64,000 nucleotides of DNA from JBBSGD01 sp038254435 (GCA_038254435.1 JBBSGD010000004.1:1-64000); one strand, 5' to 3'. Counted from the stretch's first letter, positions 35,318-44,771 are shown. Notes: a model not told the origin generated them from the letters alone. Numbers and translations: made by a program.

Positions 35318-35345
35318 CGTCTCTGTGCCGCATTAGTCTCGGACC

Positions 35346-36800
35346 ATGACTCCTCAGCGCGCGCGCGGAGCCGTCGCGCCCGAGCACGATCTAACGGCCG
35401 TGCTGGCGCCGGGCTCTGAGGGAATGAAGCTCGCCTCACGGTTCGAGGCGGCGGGCCACGAGCTCTACCTCGTCGGGGGCGCAGTGCGCGACAGATTCCT
35501 CGAGCGGCGCGGCGGGGACCTCGACTTCGCCACGAGCGCCGCGCCGGAGGAGACGCTGGCGGTGGTCCGACCGGTGGCTGCGCACACGTGGCTCCAGGGG
35601 ATGAGGTTCGGCACCGTGGGGGCCGAGGTCGCGGGCCTAAGGATGGAGATCACCACCTTTCGCACCGAGCGCTACGAAGCGGGAAGCCGCCGCCCCGACG
35701 TCGACTTCGCTGCCGACATCACCACAGATCTGTCGCGGCGTGATTTCACCGTCAACGCCATGGCGATCCGGCTGCCGGACACGCGACCCGTCGATCCCTT
35801 CGGTGGAGTGGCGGACCTCGATGCGAAGCTGCTGCGCACCCCGATCGCACCCGAGGAGTCCTTTGCCGACGACCCGCTGCGCATGCTGCGCGCCTTCCGC
35901 TTCGCTTCGCAGCTGGACTTCCGCATCGCCGCGGACGTGCTGGACGCCATTGCCCGGCTCAAGGATCAGCTTGCCACAGTGTCGGCCGAGCGGATCAGGG
36001 ACGAGCTCTCCAGGCTCCTTGTCGGGGCCGCCCCCGGGCGCGCCCTCGCCCTCGCAGACAAGACCGGGCTTTCCGATCTCTTCTTGCCCGAGCTGTCGTC
36101 GCTCAAGCTTGAGCAGGACCCGGTGCAGCGTCACAAGGACGTCTTCCGGCACACCCTTGCCGTCATCGAGCGCACCGATCCGGTCCTCGAGCTGCGCCTA
36201 GCAGCGTTGCTGCACGATGTCGGCAAGCCTCAGACGCGCGCGATCGGGCCCGACGGAGTGACCTTTCATCACCACGAGATCGTGGGGGCCAAGATGGCCG
36301 AGGCGCGCCTTCGGGCGCTGCGCTATCCGGGCGATGTGGTCCAGCGCGTGCGAGACCTCATCGCCCTGCACCACCGCTTCCACACCTACCGGCAGGGGTG
36401 GAGCGACTCCGCGGTGCGGCGCTACGTGCGCGACGCGGGCAACCTGCTGACGATGCTCAATCTCCTGGTGAGAGCCGACTGCACCACGCGCAATCCGGCC
36501 AAGGCCAAGAGGCTTGCGGCGCGCATGGACGAGCTGGAAGAGCGCATCGAGGCTCTAAAGGCACAAGAAGAGCTTGGGCGGATCCGGCCCGACCTCGACG
36601 GAGTGCAGGTCATGGCCTACCTCGGTGCTCCTCCGGGCCGGATCGTGGGTGATGCGCTCGCGTTCCTCCTGGAGCTTCGCCTCGAGGAGGGCTCGCTACC
36701 CGAGCGCGAAGTCTACGCGCGCCTTCACGCCTGGGCACGGGCCCGGGGCCTGGAGCCCGCCGGGACCAAGGTGCCGGCAAAGCCCAAGAAGCCCGGATGA
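35346..36800 (+). CDS. pcnA: CCA tRNA nucleotidyltransferase (PcnA family) with HD domain
   Basis: The class II nucleotidyltransferase head is VGGAVRDRFLERRGGDLDFAT, followed by RRDFTVNAMAIRL and the ADDPLRMLRAFRFASQL segment. The C-terminal HD domain has LLHDVGKPQT. It adds or repairs CCA at tRNA 3' ends. The tRNA-Gly gene in this window does not encode CCA, which fits. The length is 484 residues. ATG at 35346 follows TAGTCT by six bases, so the message may be leaderless. In mycobacteria this gene sits just before the DUF6049-murJ block; here about 9 kb of other genes separate them. Confidence 0.93.
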   Translation: MTPQRARGAVAPEHDLTAVLAPGSEGMKLASRFEAAGHELYLVGGAVRDRFLERRGGDLDFATSAAPEETLAVVRPVAAHTWLQGMRFGTVGAEVAGLRMEITTFRTERYEAGSRRPDVDFAADITTDLSRRDFTVNAMAIRLPDTRPVDPFGGVADLDAKLLRTPIAPEESFADDPLRMLRAFRFASQLDFRIAADVLDAIARLKDQLATVSAERIRDELSRLLVGAAPGRALALADKTGLSDLFLPELSSLKLEQDPVQRHKDVFRHTLAVIERTDPVLELRLAALLHDVGKPQTRAIGPDGVTFHHHEIVGAKMAEARLRALRYPGDVVQRVRDLIALHHRFHTYRQGWSDSAVRRYVRDAGNLLTMLNLLVRADCTTRNPAKAKRLAARMDELEERIEALKAQEELGRIRPDLDGVQVMAYLGAPPGRIVGDALAFLLELRLEEGSLPEREVYARLHAWARARGLEPAGTKVPAKPKKPG

Positions 36801-36819
36801 GGGCCCCCGGGCCCACGGC

Positions 36820-37956
36820 TCACGCGATCACCCGCGTGCGGCGCATGGCCGCGTAGAGGCTCGCGGCGACGAGCAGGGTGGCTACCCCCGCCGCGACTAG
36901 AAGGCGGTTCGGGGGCGTCGCGACAAAGGCCACGACGAGGGCTCCCGCCGCGATGCTTGCGAAGTTGTAGATGATGTCGTACAGAGCGAAAGCTCGGCCC
37001 CTGTAGCCGTCTGGAAGGGACTGCTGCACGAGCGCGTCGACGGCGACCTTGGCGATAAAGCCTCCCATCCCGCCGGCGAGCATGAGGATTAGCAGCGTCG
37101 AGATCCCGATCACGCTGCCGAGAGTGATTAGCGACCCGCCCGAGATCGCGTAGCCGATCAGTACCAGGTGCACCTCGTCAAAACGCCGGCCGAGCAGCGG
37201 TGCGACGAGGGCTCCGAGCAGCGCGCCGATCCCCGCGGCGCCCAGCGCCAGGGCGCCGGACGACAGCCGGCCCACGCGATCGCCTGCTGCGGGAAAGCGC
37301 TGCTTGATGATGAGCACGGCCGCGATGGCAACGAATACCCCGACGGTGCGCAGCAGGAAGATCGATGTCAGCGCGAGCCGCGCTCGCCGCGTTCTGCAAA
37401 TGAGAGTCAGCCCGTCGCGCAGTCCGCGCCCGACGCGCGCGAGCGCTGCTGCCAGCGACTGGCGCACATGGCGGGTTGGGTGATGGGGCAGCGTTACGGC
37501 GCGCGCCGCAATGATGGCCGGCGCGTAGAGGACGCCGGCGCACGCCACCGCGATGGCCGGCTCGAGGACTCCCGCCAGCCCGATCCCTACGATGGCTCCG
37601 GCGAGAGCGGACACGAGTCCCCCGCCGCCCGAGGCCGCGTTGCCGGCGATCAGATCATGCTCGCCCACGAGGGTCGGCAGCACCGCTCCCTTCGTAGTGA
37701 GAAAGAGGCGGCCCAGCCCCAAGACGAGCAGGACGGCGACGAACAAGCCGCCTGCGCCGGGCCATAAAGGAGCCCACAGAGGGAGCGTCACCAGTGCAGC
37801 GCAGCGCACAATGCTCGTCCACACGAGAAGCAAACGCCGATCCCAACGGTCGACGAAGACTCCGAGCCACGGTGATATCAGCGAATAGGGGAGCAGCGTC
37901 AGGACGAACAACGCAAGGATTCGCTGCGGCGTGCCCTGGCTCAGCGGCTCCAGCAC
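36820..37956 (-). CDS. MFS-type membrane transporter
   Basis: About ten to eleven hydrophobic helices with the MFS-like loop GVFVDRWDRR between early helices indicate a major facilitator, perhaps an exporter. Matching sequence continues upstream of the first usable start: in the same frame, FRRLLVAQFLSQAADGAAQ (about 37985-38040) looks like the normal first helix. Yet no ATG, GTG or TTG occurs there before the ino1 end. A non-standard start or a small sequence error is likely. Coordinates given are those of the first standard start (GTG 37956). The substrate is unknown. Confidence 0.78.
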   Translation of the reverse strand: MLEPLSQGTPQRILALFVLTLLPYSLISPWLGVFVDRWDRRLLLVWTSIVRCAALVTLPLWAPLWPGAGGLFVAVLLVLGLGRLFLTTKGAVLPTLVGEHDLIAGNAASGGGGLVSALAGAIVGIGLAGVLEPAIAVACAGVLYAPAIIAARAVTLPHHPTRHVRQSLAAALARVGRGLRDGLTLICRTRRARLALTSIFLLRTVGVFVAIAAVLIIKQRFPAAGDRVGRLSSGALALGAAGIGALLGALVAPLLGRRFDEVHLVLIGYAISGGSLITLGSVIGISTLLILMLAGGMGGFIAKVAVDALVQQSLPDGYRGRAFALYDIIYNFASIAAGALVVAFVATPPNRLLVAAGVATLLVAASLYAAMRRTRVIA

Positions 37957-38062
37957 GAGTGCCGCGGCAAAGGCGGCCTGGGCCGCGCCGTCGGCGGCCT
38001 GCGAGAGGAACTGAGCAACGAGCAGCCGCCGGAAGGGCGCTTGGCGCGGGACGCGCGGCCGG

Positions 38063-39211
38063 TCAGGCGTTGCGGTGCAGCGCCGGGTCGCCCGCCAGGT
38101 AGCCGTTGCCGCCGGCCGTCGCCTCGAGCCGGTCCGGGGTGACCCGGCCGGCGATGAACGCGGCTACGAGGTCATGCGCCTCCTCGTCCGAGTACTGCAC
38201 CGGCGGGGACTTCATGAAGTAGGCGCTCGGAGCGAGCAGGGGACCCCCGACGCCACGATCGAGCGCCAGCTTGGCGCAGCGCACCGCGTCGATCACGACC
38301 CCCGCCGAGTTGGGCGAATCCCACACCTCGAGCTTGAGCTCCATGTTGATCGGAATGTCGCCGAACTCGCGGCCCTCGATCCGGATGTAAGCCCACTTAC
38401 GATCCTTGAGCCATGGAACGTGGTCCGAGGGGCCGATGTGGATGTCTTCGGAGTCGATGCCGTTGTGGATCTGCGAGGTGACCGACTGGGTCTTGGAGAT
38501 CTTCTTGGACTGCAGGCGTTCGCGTTCGAGCATGTTCTTGAAGTCCATGTTGCCGCCGAAGTTGAGCTGGTAGGTGTGATCGATCGTCACACCCCGGTCT
38601 TCGAACAGCTTCGACAGCACTCGGTGCGAGATCGTCGCGCCGACCTGGCTCTTGATGTCGTCGCCGATGATGGGCACGCCCCTATTGACGAAGCGCTGTG
38701 TCCATTCCCCGTTGCTTGCGATGAACACCGGCATGCAGTTGACGAAGCCGATGCCCGCCTCGAGTGCCTGCTCTGCGTAGAACCGGGCCGCCTGCTCGGA
38801 TCCGACCGGCAGGTAGTTGACGAGGACGTCGGTGTCGGTGTCGCGAAGGACCCTTGCCACGTCGACCGGAGGCAGCTGAGACTCGACGATCTGCTCGCGG
38901 TAGTAGAGGCCGAGCCCGTCGTAGGTGTGCCCTCGCATGACCTGCACCCCTGTGGGGGGCACGTCGGAGAATTTGACTGTGTTGTTGGGTTCGACCCAGA
39001 TGGCGTCGGCAATCTCGAGGCCCACCTTGGCGGCGTCGACGTCGAAGGCGCACGAGAGCTCGACATCCGACACGTGGTACCCGCCGAGCTCGACGTGCAT
39101 CAAGCCGGGCACCTTCTCCTCGGACTGCGCCTTGGCGTAGTACTCGATGCCCTGGATGAGGGATGAAGCGCAGTTCCCGACGCCGATGACTCCCACTCGC
39201 ACTTTCGACAT
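38063..39211 (-). CDS. ino1: Inositol-3-phosphate synthase (actinobacterial type)
   Basis: Ino1 converts glucose 6-phosphate to inositol 3-phosphate, the first step to phosphatidylinositol and mycothiol in actinobacteria. The NAD motif is GVIGVGNCASSLIQG. VNYLPVGSEQAARFYAEQAL and the active-site stretch NFGGNMDFKNMLERERLQSK with catalytic Lys residues are present. At 382 residues it matches the short actinobacterial/archaeal form. The ATG has GGGAGGAAAAGA upstream. It is preceded by a PadR regulator on the same strand, as in mycobacteria. Confidence 0.95.
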   Translation of the reverse strand: MSKVRVGVIGVGNCASSLIQGIEYYAKAQSEEKVPGLMHVELGGYHVSDVELSCAFDVDAAKVGLEIADAIWVEPNNTVKFSDVPPTGVQVMRGHTYDGLGLYYREQIVESQLPPVDVARVLRDTDTDVLVNYLPVGSEQAARFYAEQALEAGIGFVNCMPVFIASNGEWTQRFVNRGVPIIGDDIKSQVGATISHRVLSKLFEDRGVTIDHTYQLNFGGNMDFKNMLERERLQSKKISKTQSVTSQIHNGIDSEDIHIGPSDHVPWLKDRKWAYIRIEGREFGDIPINMELKLEVWDSPNSAGVVIDAVRCAKLALDRGVGGPLLAPSAYFMKSPPVQYSDEEAHDLVAAFIAGRVTPDRLEATAGGNGYLAGDPALHRNA

Positions 39212-39235
39212 TCTTTTCCTCCCTTGAGATCGCTG

Positions 39236-39850
39236 CTACGCGTTGGTGGTCTTGGGACGGGCCGGGCCCGGCTCCCCGCTGCTCCGCCCGCGGGCGGATT
39301 TCGGATTCAGCTCCTTGGTGATGAGCTCGTTGATCCAGGCGATGTCGCTCTCGGTGGTGCGGACCTCATGGTCCTGCAACGACAGCGCGTAGCCGTCGAT
39401 CCGCTCTCGGTAGTTGCGGAGGTTTTCCTTGAAGATTGCGAGCTTGTCCTGCAAGTAGGCGCGTCTGCGCTCGAGGAGCATGAGCCTGGCCTCGGGCTGC
39501 AGGTATCGAAAGAAAGCTAGCTTCAAGGTGAAGTGCTCGGCGTCTACGGTCCCGGGCATCTCCTCGAGAAGCTGCGTGAAGAGCGCCTCGCCCGCCCCCG
39601 TGACCCGGTAGACGGTGCGGCGCCTGGCCGACACGAGGGTCTTGCCGGACTTGCCTGCCGGCGCGTCGGCGACCTTCTCGACGACTCCGTCGCGCGCCAG
39701 GCGGCGCAGCGCGGGGTAAAGAGAGCCCCACGACACTTGCCAGAAGGGCCCGAGCATGGTGCTGAGCTGCTTGCGCAGCTCGTAGCCGTGCATCTCGCGC
39801 TCCTTGAGGAGCCCGAGCACGGGCAGCTCCAGCATGCCGGCTTGTTTCAT
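39236..39850 (-). CDS. PadR-family transcriptional regulator, 204 aa
   Basis: The winged helix-turn-helix starts at once (LPVLGLLKEREMHGYELRKQ, WGSLYPALRRLARDGVV), followed by the YRVTGAGEALF wing and a C-terminal helical dimerisation domain. The last 20 residues are Pro/Arg-rich. PadR proteins are usually autorepressors sensing small molecules or envelope stress. ATG at 39850 has GGAGAG eight bases upstream. A paired GATATATC element lies about 120 bases upstream. Its position before ino1 suggests control of that gene, but this is inference. Confidence 0.9.
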   Translation of the reverse strand: MKQAGMLELPVLGLLKEREMHGYELRKQLSTMLGPFWQVSWGSLYPALRRLARDGVVEKVADAPAGKSGKTLVSARRRTVYRVTGAGEALFTQLLEEMPGTVDAEHFTLKLAFFRYLQPEARLMLLERRRAYLQDKLAIFKENLRNYRERIDGYALSLQDHEVRTTESDIAWINELITKELNPKSARGRSSGEPGPARPKTTNA

Positions 39851-39967
39851 GTGGCCGTCTCTCCAGGTTCGTTGGGCGGTCGTTTCGTCTGGCGAGCGGG
39901 CTGGTGACCGATGGCCACAGGACGCCCCCTCGCCCGGCGCCGATGTATCGTTCCGAGCTATCGGTAG

Positions 39968-39988
39968 GATATATCGAGCCGATATATC
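39968..39988. promoter_or_regulatory. Paired GATATATC operator candidate upstream of padR
   Basis: GATATATC occurs twice (39968-39975 and 39981-39988) separated by GAGCC. Each copy is itself a perfect palindrome, so the pair is both a direct and an inverted repeat. It lies in the divergent region between padR and the DUF5318 gene and is the most AT-rich patch in the area. Confidence 0.6.
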
Positions 39989-40116
39989 AACACGATACCG
40001 CAACTGTTGCACGCGCGCCGCCACAGGTGCGTGCGACTGCCCACCTTGTGGGTGGGTAGATGCACCGACCTTCCAGTCGCCGGGTCTAGGAGCGCGCCGG
40101 GTTTACCATCGGCGCC

Positions 40117-40554
40117 GTGACCTATTCGGGCAGATCGTTCGACCCGTCCTCGCCTCCACCCCGGCCCGCCGGCCCCATGGTGGACTTCAGTCTGGCGCGC
40201 CGCTCGGTGCTGGCGTCGCTGCGCCGGGGCTCGCTCGACACGCACGACGTGTGCGACGCCCATCCCGAGCTGATGCGAGCCGCCAAGAATATCGGCGAGG
40301 GCATCGACCGGGTCTGCCCGGTGTGCTCGCACGCCAGCTTGAGGCTCGTGCGCTACGTCTACGGCGAAGAGCTGAAGAGGGACAACGGCAGGGTTGTGTA
40401 CCCAGAGGAGTGGCTCGTCGAGCTCGCTCAGCGGCACGACAACTTCACCTGCTACGTCATCGAGGTGTGCGTGGACTGCTCCTGGAACCACCTCGTGCGC
40501 GCCTATCTCGCGGGACGCCGCTACTCGCACGAGAACGGACGCAAGCGGCTGTAG
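40117..40554 (+). CDS. DUF5318 zinc-ribbon-like protein, 145 aa
   Basis: The core matches the actinobacterial DUF5318 pattern: VCDAHPELMRAAKNIGE, then a CPVC pair, and later CVDCSWNHLVRAYLAGRRY. The four cysteines probably bind zinc. Function is unknown; the gene is commonly found near ponA. GTG at 40117 stands seven bases after TACCAT (40104-40109), which fits the leaderless pattern seen at several other genes here and supports this start over the ATG at 40177. Confidence 0.85.
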   Translation: MTYSGRSFDPSSPPPRPAGPMVDFSLARRSVLASLRRGSLDTHDVCDAHPELMRAAKNIGEGIDRVCPVCSHASLRLVRYVYGEELKRDNGRVVYPEEWLVELAQRHDNFTCYVIEVCVDCSWNHLVRAYLAGRRYSHENGRKRL

Positions 40555-40568
40555 CGGCCGGTAGAGGC

Positions 40569-41063
40569 TCAGACGCAACCGGGAAAGAGGTAGCGGTCGA
40601 CCCGCTGCCCTGCTTCCCCGTAGCGTCCGACCGATCGCCTCCACGCGCGAGTCGCCGCGGCGCGGGTCTCTATTCCCCGCCGGATGAGAGCACGCTTGCC
40701 GCTCAGGGTGCGAGAGAAGACGCCCACTGCTGCGCGCTGGTAGGCCTTGTACCCGGCGACGAAACGTTGCACGGGGATGGATGGTCGGAGTAGCCGTTTC
40801 AGGCGGAGCAACCGATCCTGCAGGCGAGCGATATCGGCGCGTAGAGCCACCCGATCCCGCTCGTGCATCACCGGGTCGAGGTCGTGGAGCAGATAGCGAT
40901 GTACGGCGGGCAGGCGACGAAGCGCCAGCGGCACGAAATGGTGAGCCGCCTCTTGGGCCTGCCGGGGCAGGGAGTGGCAGCTGGGATCGGAGGAGGATGT
41001 GCCGCAAGCGGCCAGCAGAGCAGTAAGCGCGACAGTGACGAGCGCAGACCGTGCCATCCTCAT
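40569..41063 (-). CDS. Putative lipoprotein, 164 aa
   Basis: A short basic N-terminus and hydrophobic stretch end in a lipobox (TALLAACG), so the protein is probably exported and lipid-anchored at that Cys. The mature part is helical and rich in Arg and Leu. Two further Cys residues, one early (SCHSL) and one at the very end (FPGCV), may pair. ATG at 41063 has AAGGGG upstream. The family is not recognised. The much longer ORF in this frame, to 43553, is antisense to ponA and is rejected. Confidence 0.65.
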   Translation of the reverse strand: MRMARSALVTVALTALLAACGTSSSDPSCHSLPRQAQEAAHHFVPLALRRLPAVHRYLLHDLDPVMHERDRVALRADIARLQDRLLRLKRLLRPSIPVQRFVAGYKAYQRAAVGVFSRTLSGKRALIRRGIETRAAATRAWRRSVGRYGEAGQRVDRYLFPGCV

Positions 41064-41150
41064 GCCCCTTGGACGGTGGCCGCGTGACGGGTGTTCCCTG
41101 GAACGGACCGGGCCACGGGCTAGCGGGCTGCCGAACTTAGACTGCAATCC

Positions 41151-43472
41151 ATGAGCAGGCGGGCCAGCAGGAGAGCTCTCGACCCCCGGACGCCGGGCCA
41201 GCGCTTTCTCTTGCGCTACGGGTGGCTGCTGCCGCTCGCCACGTTGCTCATCGGCCTCGGGACCCTGGTGCTCACCTATGCGTTTGCTTCGATTCCTCTG
41301 CCCAAGGACATCAGGCTGGACTCCTCGGCCCAGGTCTTCGACCGGCACGGTCATTTGATCGGCACCTACTCGGGCGAGGTCACGCGCTTTCTGGTCGACA
41401 CCAAGAAGCTGCCCAAGTACGTAAGCGAGGCCGTCGTATCGTCCGAGGACCGCAATTTCTATCAGCACGGCGGCGTCGATCCGCGTGGGATAGTGCGGGC
41501 CGCGTGGGCCGACTTGACCGGGGGAGGCATCCAGCAGGGCGGCTCGACGATCGCGCAGCAGTACGTCAAGAACGCCGTGCTGCAGGATCCGTCGCGTACG
41601 ATCACCCGCAAGATCAAGGAGGCGGTTCTGGCCATCAAGCTCGAGCGCCGCTACTCCAAGAGCAAGATCCTCGGCTTCTACCTCAACACGATCTATCTCG
41701 GGCGCGGCACATACGGGATCGAGGCAGCAGCGCGCGCTTACTTCGACAAGCACGCACGCGACTTGTCCCTCGGGCAGTCCGCCTACCTCGCCGGCATTGT
41801 CCCGGCCCCCGAGGCGTACCAGGCTAAGGAGAATCCCGCGAGGGCCGAAGAACGTCGCAACCACGTCCTGGACCTCATGGTCCAGCAGGGCTACATCTCC
41901 CAGAAGCGGGCCGACAAAGCGTCGCACGGCAAGGTCAAGCTGGCCAAGGGCGCGAGCAAGTTCAACGACAGCGAACGCGCCGCCTACTTCATGGAGTGGC
42001 TGCGCAAGAACTACCTCTATCCCGAGTACGGCAACTGTCTCTACACCTGTGGGCTCAAGATCTATACGACCCTCGACCTCGACCTTCAGGCCAGCGCCGA
42101 ACAGGCGATCTCGTCCACCCTTACCGAGCCGGGCGATCCCCAGGCGGCGCTGGTGTCGATGACGCCCGATGGATCGGTACGGGCATTCGTCGGGGGGCGT
42201 AAGTTCAACGATCTTTCGGCGGCACGCGGTTTTGACTACGCGACCGACTACCCGGGCCGGCAGGCCGGGTCCTCCTTCAAGCCGTTCACGCTCTTGACGG
42301 CCATCGGGCAGGGCATCTCGCCCCAGTCGCGTTTCCCCGGGCCGAGCCCGGTCACCATAGACAACCCGCAGTGCAACAACTCGGACGGGACTCCGTGGCA
42401 GCCGGAGAATTATGCAAGCGAGCAGTTCGGCGACATAACTCTCGACGAGGCGACGACCAACTCGGTGAACACGGTCTTCGCGCAGCTGATCGCGCTGATC
42501 GGCCCTCAGCCCGTGGCCGCCACGCTCGACAAGTTCGGGTTCGACAGGGGCGGAAAGCGCAAGATCGTGCCGACCTGCTCGCTTGCCCTCGGCACACTCG
42601 ATGTCACCCCGCTCGAGCAGACGCGTGCCTTCGCGGCCTTCGACGCCGGGGGCACCCTGCCCGACGTCACCCCGATCCGCTATGTGGACGACTCGAGCGG
42701 GCACTGCGTAAAGCAGTACAGGTCCCAGCCCGGTCTCAAGTGCGACGACAAGGCCAAGCTGACGACAAGCCGGGTGGCCGACCAGAACTCGACGGCAGTG
42801 CTCAGCCAGGTTCTCACCCACGTGGTTGAGGGAGGGACCGCCACGGCGGCCGCCATCGGCAGGCCGGTGGCCGGTAAGACGGGGACGACGCAAGACAACC
42901 GCGACGCGTGGTTCGCAGGCTACATTCCGCAACTGACCACGGTCGTGTGGATGGGTTACCCGGTCGCCAACGTCAAGGGGGCCGAGGTCCAGCCGCTCAT
43001 GCAGGCGTGCGCCGAGCCGACAATCTGTCGTCCCGTGCACGGCATCGACGTGGTTGGCGGGACGTTCCCCGCGCAGATATGGGCCAAGTACATGACTCAA
43101 GCGGTGTCCGGGCTGCCCGTTGAGTCTTTCCCGCTGCCGGCATCTGAGCCGTCCCAGGTCATCAACCCCGTACCGCCGACGCCGGCGCCGCCCCCGAGCC
43201 CCTCGAGCCCTCCCAGCCCCCCGAACACGCCCTCGCCCAGCCCGCCCGGCTCGCCGAGCCCGAGTGTCTCGCCCAGCCCGGCCCCGAGCCCGAGCACCGA
43301 GCCCTCGCCGAGCCCGAGCGTCTCGCCCAGCCCGGCCCCGAGCCCGAGCACCGAGCCCTCGCCGAGCGCTTCTCCGCTGCCCTCGGCCACCCCGACCAAC
43401 GGCAAGACCGGCGCGGGCCACCACATTGGGGGAACCAAGAAGGCACTGAGGCGCGGCGGGAGGAGCCCGTAG
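41151..43472 (+). CDS. ponA: Bifunctional penicillin-binding protein 1A (transglycosylase/transpeptidase)
   Basis: One N-terminal membrane helix (LLPLATLLIGLGTLVLTYAF) is followed by the GT51 transglycosylase domain (VVSSEDRNFYQHGGVDPRG, GGSTIAQQYVKN) and a transpeptidase domain with SxxK in GSSFKPF, SVN in TNSVNTVF and KTGTT. It polymerises and cross-links peptidoglycan. The last 110 residues are a Pro/Ser repeat tail encoded by a 54-bp tandem repeat. ATG at 41151 has no Shine-Dalgarno sequence, but TAGACT stands exactly seven bases before it. It occupies the ponA1 position between DUF5318 and rpsF. Confidence 0.95.
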   Translation: MSRRASRRALDPRTPGQRFLLRYGWLLPLATLLIGLGTLVLTYAFASIPLPKDIRLDSSAQVFDRHGHLIGTYSGEVTRFLVDTKKLPKYVSEAVVSSEDRNFYQHGGVDPRGIVRAAWADLTGGGIQQGGSTIAQQYVKNAVLQDPSRTITRKIKEAVLAIKLERRYSKSKILGFYLNTIYLGRGTYGIEAAARAYFDKHARDLSLGQSAYLAGIVPAPEAYQAKENPARAEERRNHVLDLMVQQGYISQKRADKASHGKVKLAKGASKFNDSERAAYFMEWLRKNYLYPEYGNCLYTCGLKIYTTLDLDLQASAEQAISSTLTEPGDPQAALVSMTPDGSVRAFVGGRKFNDLSAARGFDYATDYPGRQAGSSFKPFTLLTAIGQGISPQSRFPGPSPVTIDNPQCNNSDGTPWQPENYASEQFGDITLDEATTNSVNTVFAQLIALIGPQPVAATLDKFGFDRGGKRKIVPTCSLALGTLDVTPLEQTRAFAAFDAGGTLPDVTPIRYVDDSSGHCVKQYRSQPGLKCDDKAKLTTSRVADQNSTAVLSQVLTHVVEGGTATAAAIGRPVAGKTGTTQDNRDAWFAGYIPQLTTVVWMGYPVANVKGAEVQPLMQACAEPTICRPVHGIDVVGGTFPAQIWAKYMTQAVSGLPVESFPLPASEPSQVINPVPPTPAPPPSPSSPPSPPNTPSPSPPGSPSPSVSPSPAPSPSTEPSPSPSVSPSPAPSPSTEPSPSASPLPSATPTNGKTGAGHHIGGTKKALRRGGRSP
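43251..43368 (+). repeat. 54-bp tandem repeat in the ponA C-terminal tail
   Basis: Two near-identical 54-bp units (43251-43304 and 43305-43358, with one base difference noted) plus a partial third encode the Pro/Ser stretch with PSPSPSVSPSPAPSPSTE. The tail is external and probably flexible; copy number may vary between strains. Confidence 0.85.
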
Positions 43473-43645
43473 ACTCCGGCTCGCCCGCGCGCCGCAGCAG
43501 GGCAGGCCCCGTTCTCGGAGTCTGCGCGCTCTTTCTCGTCGCCGGCTTCGCACTCAAAGGGCAGTGCCTCGCGCCGCTGGTCGACGGCAGGGCCTACTCG
43601 CACCTGTGCTACAACGACATCCAGCCTCTTTACGTAGCACGCGGG

Positions 43646-44737
43646 ATGGATCAGCACGTCTTCCCCTACGTCACCGGTCACCTCACGGGCAACGATCTGC
43701 GCGGCGGAGCAATCGAGTACCCGGTCCTGACGGGGCTGTTCATGTGGGCGACGGCATGGCTCGCCTCGAGCTACAACTCGTACCTGGTCGTGTCCGCCAT
43801 CTTTCTCGCACCGTTTGCGCTGCTTGCTGCGTGGTTGCTGGCGCGTATGGCCGGGACTCGGGCACTGCTGTTCGCGGCGGCCCCGGCTCTGGTGTTGTAC
43901 GCCTTTCACAACTGGGACCTCCTCGCCGTGGCTATGGGAGTGGCGGGCTTCTATGCGTGGTGGCGAGGGCGGCCCCTGGTCGCCGCCGCGCTGCTTGGGC
44001 TGGGCGCCGGCCTCAAGCTGTATCCGGGGTTGTGGCTCGCGCCGCTGGCGCTCGAGCTCTGGGTGGCAGGTAACAAGCGGGCGGCGGCGGGAGCGCTGGG
44101 CGCCGGGATCGGCACGTTCGTCGCCGTCAACGCGCCCTTCGCCCTGGTGGACTTCTCGGGCTGGTTCGCCACCTACCGCTACCATGAGCTGCGCAGCGCC
44201 GACTTCAACAGCGTGTGGTACTGGCTCAACAACTTCACCGGGCACCCAGGCATATCGGCGGGCGCCCTGAATCCCCTGACGGGTGCGCTCACCGCGACAG
44301 GCTTCGCGGCGGCGCTCGGCTACGGGCTGATCGTGGCGCGACGGACCGGCCGCTACCCCTTCGTGCAAGTGAGCGCGGCGATGCTGGCCGTCTTCCTTGC
44401 CTTCAGCAAGGTTCATTCGCCGCAGTACGCGCTGTGGTTGCTGCCGCTGTTCGTGCTGCTCAGAGTCAACCTTCTGTGGTGGGCCCTTTATGCGCTGGCC
44501 GACCTCGCCCTCTACTCTGGCATCTTCGAATGGTTCTACCAAGTCGGTTTCACGGGAGCGTCGCTGACGGAGGCAACCGGGTGGCGGGATCTTCTGATCA
44601 CCGGCGTCTTTGCCCGCGAGGCGCTGCTGCTGGTGCTCTTCGTCCTCTTTCTGCGCGCTCGCAGCGCGTTCGTCGAGCGGTCTGCGCCACAGTTCATGTC
44701 GCAGGCGGCCACTAGGCTACGTCCGATCCGCTCCTGA
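43646..44737 (+). CDS. GT87-like polyprenol-phosphate mannosyltransferase (DUF2029), N-terminus uncertain
   Basis: Multiple hydrophobic helices and the stretch AFHNWDLLAVAMGVAGFYAWW, with NWD after the helix, resemble the DUF2029/GT87 membrane mannosyltransferases that build envelope lipoglycans. Family-like sequence continues upstream in frame to about 43490, with a first helix (GPVLGVCALFLVAGFALKGQ) and CYNDIQPLYVARG. There is no ATG, GTG or TTG upstream back to the stop at 43123, however. The true start is therefore unclear: a rare start codon or a sequence error. The same position downstream of ponA is occupied by such a gene in mycobacteria. Confidence 0.82.
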   Translation: MDQHVFPYVTGHLTGNDLRGGAIEYPVLTGLFMWATAWLASSYNSYLVVSAIFLAPFALLAAWLLARMAGTRALLFAAAPALVLYAFHNWDLLAVAMGVAGFYAWWRGRPLVAAALLGLGAGLKLYPGLWLAPLALELWVAGNKRAAAGALGAGIGTFVAVNAPFALVDFSGWFATYRYHELRSADFNSVWYWLNNFTGHPGISAGALNPLTGALTATGFAAALGYGLIVARRTGRYPFVQVSAAMLAVFLAFSKVHSPQYALWLLPLFVLLRVNLLWWALYALADLALYSGIFEWFYQVGFTGASLTEATGWRDLLITGVFAREALLLVLFVLFLRARSAFVERSAPQFMSQAATRLRPIRS

Positions 44738-44771
44738 CTCGTCGGCAGGGCGGAGGGCAGAAAGGAGGTGC

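Noticed and set aside
40569..43553. 994-residue minus-strand ORF across ponA
   Set aside because: Only the last 164 residues (a lipoprotein) look real; the rest is antisense to ponA and reads as low-complexity Arg/Gly sequence.
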